In this document: positions 60,950 to 64,000 of the stretch, piece after piece
Layout of the letters: every line of letters starts with the position of its first letter
Numbering within the stretch: position 1 is the first letter of the stretch
Source of the DNA: Alphaproteobacteria bacterium
Lineage (GTDB): Bacteria; Planctomycetota; Phycisphaerae; UBA1845
Assembly: GCA_028285105.1 (NCBI GenBank)
Contig: JANQQE010000014.1
Span: 62,001-126,000, forward strand
DNA: 64,000 nt
Direction of reading: 5' to 3'
Program-made: the position numbers and the translations under genes
The notes under the pieces: generated by a model
What the model was told of the DNA's origin: nothing
The model's input: only the letters and a program-made list of their open reading frames with translations
Database searches by the model: none

Positions 60950-61774
60950 ATGGCAGAACTCAGCGCCTCCCAGGTGATGGCCCTTCGCAAGAAGACCGGC
61001 CTACCCATGATGGAGTGCAAGCAAGCCCTAACCGCCAATGCCGGAGACGAGACTGCGGCCATCGAGTGGCTTAAGGAAAAACACAAAGGCAAGATGGAAA
61101 CCCGCTCCGATCGCGAGACCGGTGAAGGCCGCATTGGCGTTTTCATTTCCGATGATGGCAAGTCCGGCGGCATCGTCGAATTGCGCTGCGAGACCGCCCC
61201 TGTCGGAAAGAACGAAATGTTCATCTCGCTGGCCAACTCGTTGGCCGAATTCGTCGCCAAGGGTTCCGAATCCGCACCGTCAGCCGAATCCGTTCAGGCA
61301 GCCAACGAAACCGCCATGACCGATGTATACGGCAAGTTGCGTGAGACCATGAACATCGGTCTATGTCGCAAGCTCACTGGTGACGCGCTGGCCGCTTACG
61401 TTCATCACGACGGTAAGAGCGCTGCAATGATTGCGATGACCGGCACACCGACCAACGATGAAGTCGGTAAGCACACCGCGATGCACGCAACCTTCCACAA
61501 ACCGGCGGCTGTCAACCGCGAGGGTGTGCCGGCAGAAAAGCTCAAAGAGATTCGCGATGCAGCCGTCGCCGACGCGAAGGAATCGGGCAAACCGGAAGGC
61601 GTCATCGACAAGATCGCCGACGGCAAGGTCGAAGCCTACTGCTCGGAAATCGTCATGCTCGAACAAGAGCACGCCCGCAGCGACGTCTATGGCAAGAATA
61701 AAGTCAAAGACGTCCTCAAAGAACACGGCGTCACCGACATTTCCGATATGGTGCTTGTTGTCGTTGGAGCCTAA
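60950..61774 (+). CDS. tsf: Elongation factor Ts
   Basis: 274 residues. Exchanges GDP for GTP on EF-Tu. N-terminal UBA-like part: ASQVMALRKKTGLPMMECKQ, ALTANAGDETAAIEWLKEK; core: GRIGVFISDDGKSGGIVELR, CETAPVGKNEMFISLANSLA; C-terminal YGKNKVKDVLKEHGVTDI. ATG at 60950. A terminator lies 20 bases behind the stop, though pyrH follows closely. Confidence 0.95.
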   Translation: MAELSASQVMALRKKTGLPMMECKQALTANAGDETAAIEWLKEKHKGKMETRSDRETGEGRIGVFISDDGKSGGIVELRCETAPVGKNEMFISLANSLAEFVAKGSESAPSAESVQAANETAMTDVYGKLRETMNIGLCRKLTGDALAAYVHHDGKSAAMIAMTGTPTNDEVGKHTAMHATFHKPAAVNREGVPAEKLKEIRDAAVADAKESGKPEGVIDKIADGKVEAYCSEIVMLEQEHARSDVYGKNKVKDVLKEHGVTDISDMVLVVVGA

Positions 61775-61794
61775 TTCAATCGTTGCTTTCACCG

Positions 61795-61818
61795 GGAGCC
61801 GAAAGGCTCCTTTTTTTT
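61795..61818 (+). terminator. Rho-independent terminator after tsf
   Basis: GGAGCCGAAAGGCTCC followed by eight T residues is a textbook hairpin with a GAAA tetraloop. Some read-through to pyrH, or a separate promoter, must be assumed. Confidence 0.93.
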
Positions 61819-61864
61819 GGCTGGACCGAATCGCATTTGGGCGAATAACTACCCGGACGAATCC

Positions 61865-62590
61865 ATGGCCGACCTCAAATACAAACGTGTCGTACTCAAA
61901 ATCAGCGGTGAAGGCCTTTGCTGCGAAGGCGGATTTGGCATCGATGCCGACGAACTGAAACGCATCGGATCGGAGATCAAATCGGTCCACGATCTGGGCG
62001 GCGAAGTTGCGGTCGTCGTGGGTGGCGGCAACATTGTTCGCGGTTCGCAGATCGCCCGCCACGCCCAGATCGAAGAAGCCACCGGCCACTACATGGGAAT
62101 GCTCGCCACCGTGATCAACGCCTTGGCGATTCAGGACACGCTCGAATCGATGGGCGTCGCGACCCGCGTACAGAGCGCCGTCAACGTGGACCGGGTCTGC
62201 GAACGATTCATCCGTCGTCGGGCGATGCGGCACCTGGAGAAAGGCCGGGTCGTGATTTTTGCGGCTGGTACTGGGAATCCGTTCGTCACCACCGACACCG
62301 GTGCGGCACTTCGAGCGTCAGAAATCAATGCCGACGTACTGCTCAAAGCCACCAAGGTTGAAGGCGTTTATGACTCCGATCCGATGAAGAATCCGGAGGC
62401 CAAACGGTACGACAAGCTCTCATATAACGAGGTCATCAACTCGCGGTTGGGAGTGATGGACGTGTCGGCGATCGACCTTTGCCAGCGGAACGATATCCCG
62501 ATCATCGTGTTCAGCCTGCGGACAGCCAACAACATGCGCAACGTTGTTTGCGGAGAACCAATCGGTACACTTGTTACCGATAAGGCATAA
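61865..62590 (+). CDS. pyrH: UMP kinase
   Basis: 241 residues from the ATG at 61865 (MADLKYKRVVLKISGEGLCC). Phosphorylates UMP to UDP with ATP, as a hexamer. Motifs: VVVGGGNIVRGSQIARHAQI, GMLATVINALAIQDTLESMG, GRVVIFAAGTGNPFVTTDTG and KATKVEGVYDSDP. The ATG chosen matches the conserved N-terminus; earlier in-frame codons overlap the terminator. Confidence 0.96.
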   Translation: MADLKYKRVVLKISGEGLCCEGGFGIDADELKRIGSEIKSVHDLGGEVAVVVGGGNIVRGSQIARHAQIEEATGHYMGMLATVINALAIQDTLESMGVATRVQSAVNVDRVCERFIRRRAMRHLEKGRVVIFAAGTGNPFVTTDTGAALRASEINADVLLKATKVEGVYDSDPMKNPEAKRYDKLSYNEVINSRLGVMDVSAIDLCQRNDIPIIVFSLRTANNMRNVVCGEPIGTLVTDKA

Positions 62591-62685
62591 GCGCTCGCGG
62601 CTTGACGTGAGCGTGGAACAACAGTGCTTCATACATTGACGAAGTATACGGTGGGTCTTGATCCCCTTGCTTGAAAGATAGAAAC

Positions 62686-63246
62686 ATGACTTCGTACGAA
62701 AAAACCTGCAATGGCGATATGGCCAAGGTCATCGAATACCTCAAGGACGAACTTCGCGGCGTGCGGACTGGCCGAGCGACGCCCGGGCTGGTCGAACACG
62801 TTCGCATCGAAGTCGCGTCATATGGCAGCACCATGGAACTGCGCGAGTTGGCTAGCATCACCGCGCCAGAGCCAGCCACCCTGGTGGTCAAACCGTTCGA
62901 CCCGACGACGATCAAAGATATCGAAAAGGGAATCCAAACATCGAACCTCGGCATCACCCCGGCATCGGATGGCAAGATGATTCGCCTGCCGATTCCGCCG
63001 CTGTCGGGCGAGCGTCGCAAGCAGCTTACTGGCCAGGTCAAGAGCATGGGCGAGGAACAGAAGATCGCCCTGCGAAACGTCCGCCGCGACGTCATCAAGA
63101 AGATCGATGCGGACAAGAAAGCGTCAACCATCACCGAAGACGAAGCCGATAGCGCCAAAGACGCCATCCAAAAACTAATCAAAAAGAACGAACAGGAAAT
63201 CGACAACCTGATCGCAGCAAAGAACAAAGAAATCGACGAAATCTAA
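62686..63246 (+). CDS. frr: Ribosome recycling factor
   Basis: 186 residues from the ATG at 62686. Splits the post-termination ribosome with EF-G. Domain I coiled helices and domain II motifs: LKDELRGVRTGRATPGLVEH, ITAPEPATLVVKPFDP, IEKGIQTSNLGITPASDGKM, IRLPIPPLSGERRKQL and RNVRRDVIKKIDAD. The length is normal. Last gene of the translation cluster. Confidence 0.96.
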   Translation: MTSYEKTCNGDMAKVIEYLKDELRGVRTGRATPGLVEHVRIEVASYGSTMELRELASITAPEPATLVVKPFDPTTIKDIEKGIQTSNLGITPASDGKMIRLPIPPLSGERRKQLTGQVKSMGEEQKIALRNVRRDVIKKIDADKKASTITEDEADSAKDAIQKLIKKNEQEIDNLIAAKNKEIDEI

Positions 63247-63279
63247 ACAAGATTTCAGCAGCCAGTGTGCAGACCGACC

Positions 63280-63378
63280 GGGTGGCCCACCCTTTCAAGC
63301 GTGGGGAAAACGATTGACGTAGAACTGCCCAGAACATGAAGCAAGGTGCCCCGCCCTTCCAGGGTGGGGGACTGATTG
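63280..63378. repeat. Dispersed palindromic repeat pair (family A, copy 3)
   Basis: Two units in the same orientation: GGGTGGCCCACCCTTTCAAG with GTGGGGAAAACGATTGA, and GGTGCCCCGCCCTTCCAGGG with TGGGGGACTGATTGA. Related to the pairs at 5865 and 8246. Confidence 0.7.
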
Positions 63379-63404
63379 AAGTAAGAGCAAACCCATCACC
63401 AAGC

Positions 63405-63486
63405 GCGCGAGTGGCGGAATTGGCAGACGCGCAGGATTTAGGATCCTGTGGGGTAACCCGTCCCGGTTCGACTCCGGGCTCGCGCA
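63405..63486 (+). tRNA. tRNA-Leu (anticodon UAG)
   Basis: An 82-base type II tRNA. Acceptor GCGCGAG (63405-63411) pairs with CTCGCGC (63479-63485), with discriminator A at 63486. Anticodon arm CAGGA TTTAGGA TCCTG gives anticodon TAG at 63439-63441, reading CUA. Variable arm TGGGGTAACCC is long, as for Leu. The T arm is CCCGG TTCGACT CCGGG. The CCA end is not encoded. Confidence 0.95.
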
Positions 63487-63784
63487 TTAAAAAAACTCGA
63501 GCGTCGCACTCCCTCATAGAGTATTGTCGGCAGGTTCTCTTGGAAGCAGGCCTTGCGTTAAGATGTTCGAACTGCCTTCCTCGTTTTGTTGAATCTCGTT
63601 GGCAGTGGAATCCAATTGCGGGCGAATCGCTGTTGGATAGTGTGATGTTTCAACTGTTGATTGATCCACAAGCCAAGCCCAGAACAAACCCCTGCCAGAA
63701 AAGCGATGCAGTTCTTGCTTGGTTGGGCATCGAGAGCAAAATTTTTTTCCGACTATTCAATTGCGACTAAAATCGGAGTCGAAC

Positions 63785-64000
63785 ATGCTGTTCAACGGCC
63801 ACGGATTTGTCTTTGTGATCTTCGGTGGAATCCTCTCGGCTGCCTTGGTTTGGCTGACCAAACAGGGTCAGGACTTCTGGATGTACTGTTGGGGAGCTCT
63901 GTTAATCTCGTTCGACTTGGTTTGCCGGTGGAGAAACAATCGGAAGTTTTTTCATCCCGCCGGCGGAGGATGGCTGTTCCTTGTACCAATCTGGTGCGCA
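63785..64000 (+). CDS. Putative membrane protein, 3' truncated by window edge
   Basis: An ATG at 63785 opens 72 codons running off the window. Two likely membrane helices (GFVFVIFGGILSAALVWLT and FWMYCWGALLISFDLVC) surround a basic loop (RWRNNRKFFH), then a third hydrophobic start (GWLFLVPIW). Unknown function. Confidence 0.55.
   Translation, partial: MLFNGHGFVFVIFGGILSAALVWLTKQGQDFWMYCWGALLISFDLVCRWRNNRKFFHPAGGGWLFLVPIWCA

Noticed and set aside
63336..63770. Open frame across the tRNA-Leu gene
   Set aside because: It runs through the tRNA and the palindromic repeat and shows no conserved protein sequence.

Overview
The window looks like chromosomal DNA of a Gram-negative planctomycete-like bacterium, most probably of the Phycisphaerae type (inference from gene content, not from a marker gene). 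The evidence is: prepilins with the GFTLVELL(V)V leader and an extended C-terminal domain; secreted proteins built from lamin-tail domains, GACC-type cysteine repeats and dockerin-like DVDLxDF modules; CGYDLRG-type zinc ribbons; lipid A synthesis (lpxB); and an aerobic haem-copper oxidase operon. No rRNA, CRISPR array, phage or intact insertion sequence is visible. One tRNA (Leu, UAG) is present near the right end.

Layout. 1-5.9 kb: the end of an exopolysaccharide locus, with a tyrosine autokinase C-terminus, a DegT aminotransferase, UDP-xylose synthase, a NusG/RfaH-like antiterminator, UDP-glucose dehydrogenase and a UDP-glucuronate epimerase. Together these turn UDP-glucose into UDP-GlcA, UDP-xylose and UDP-GalA-type donors. 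6-13 kb: mixed housekeeping (barstar-like protein, threonine synthase, a CII-like HTH protein, RsmA, a trans-sulfuration PLP enzyme, a lipoprotein and free-methionine-sulfoxide reductase), punctuated by palindromic dispersed repeats. 13-24 kb: a minus-strand respiratory operon for cytochrome c oxidase subunits II-I-III-IV, two small membrane proteins, haem A synthase with an inserted zinc ribbon, haem O synthase, an ABC-2 transporter, a Sco copper chaperone and a DUF420/CtaM-like protein. A separate copper-site protein lies upstream.

24-33 kb: a long RNase HII, a STAS protein, ribosomal protein S21, HslU without HslV, an iodotyrosine-deiodinase-like nitroreductase, a methyltransferase, and PilT divergent from a polyprenyl-phosphate sugar transferase. 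33-42 kb: secreted proteins. A 1445-residue lamin-tail/cysteine-repeat/OB-fold protein is divergent from an extracellular DNase I-fold nuclease; a frameshifted dockerin remnant, a zinc-ribbon membrane protein and a prepilin follow. 42-51 kb: a flippase-like membrane protein, AroA, then a three-gene operon of a PilT ATPase, a membrane-anchored PilB/GspE-like protein whose ATPase motifs are all degraded, and a CvpA-type membrane protein; then another prepilin and a 248-bp tandem duplication. 51-64 kb: lipoproteins, ProC with a P5C-type aldehyde dehydrogenase, IF-1, a nucleotidyltransferase-HD fusion, LpxB, and the translation cluster rpsB-tsf-pyrH-frr.

The most promising undescribed features are the pilT / catalytically dead PilB-like / CvpA operon, the divergent two-protein version of an ExeM-like extracellular nuclease, and the zinc ribbon inside haem A synthase.
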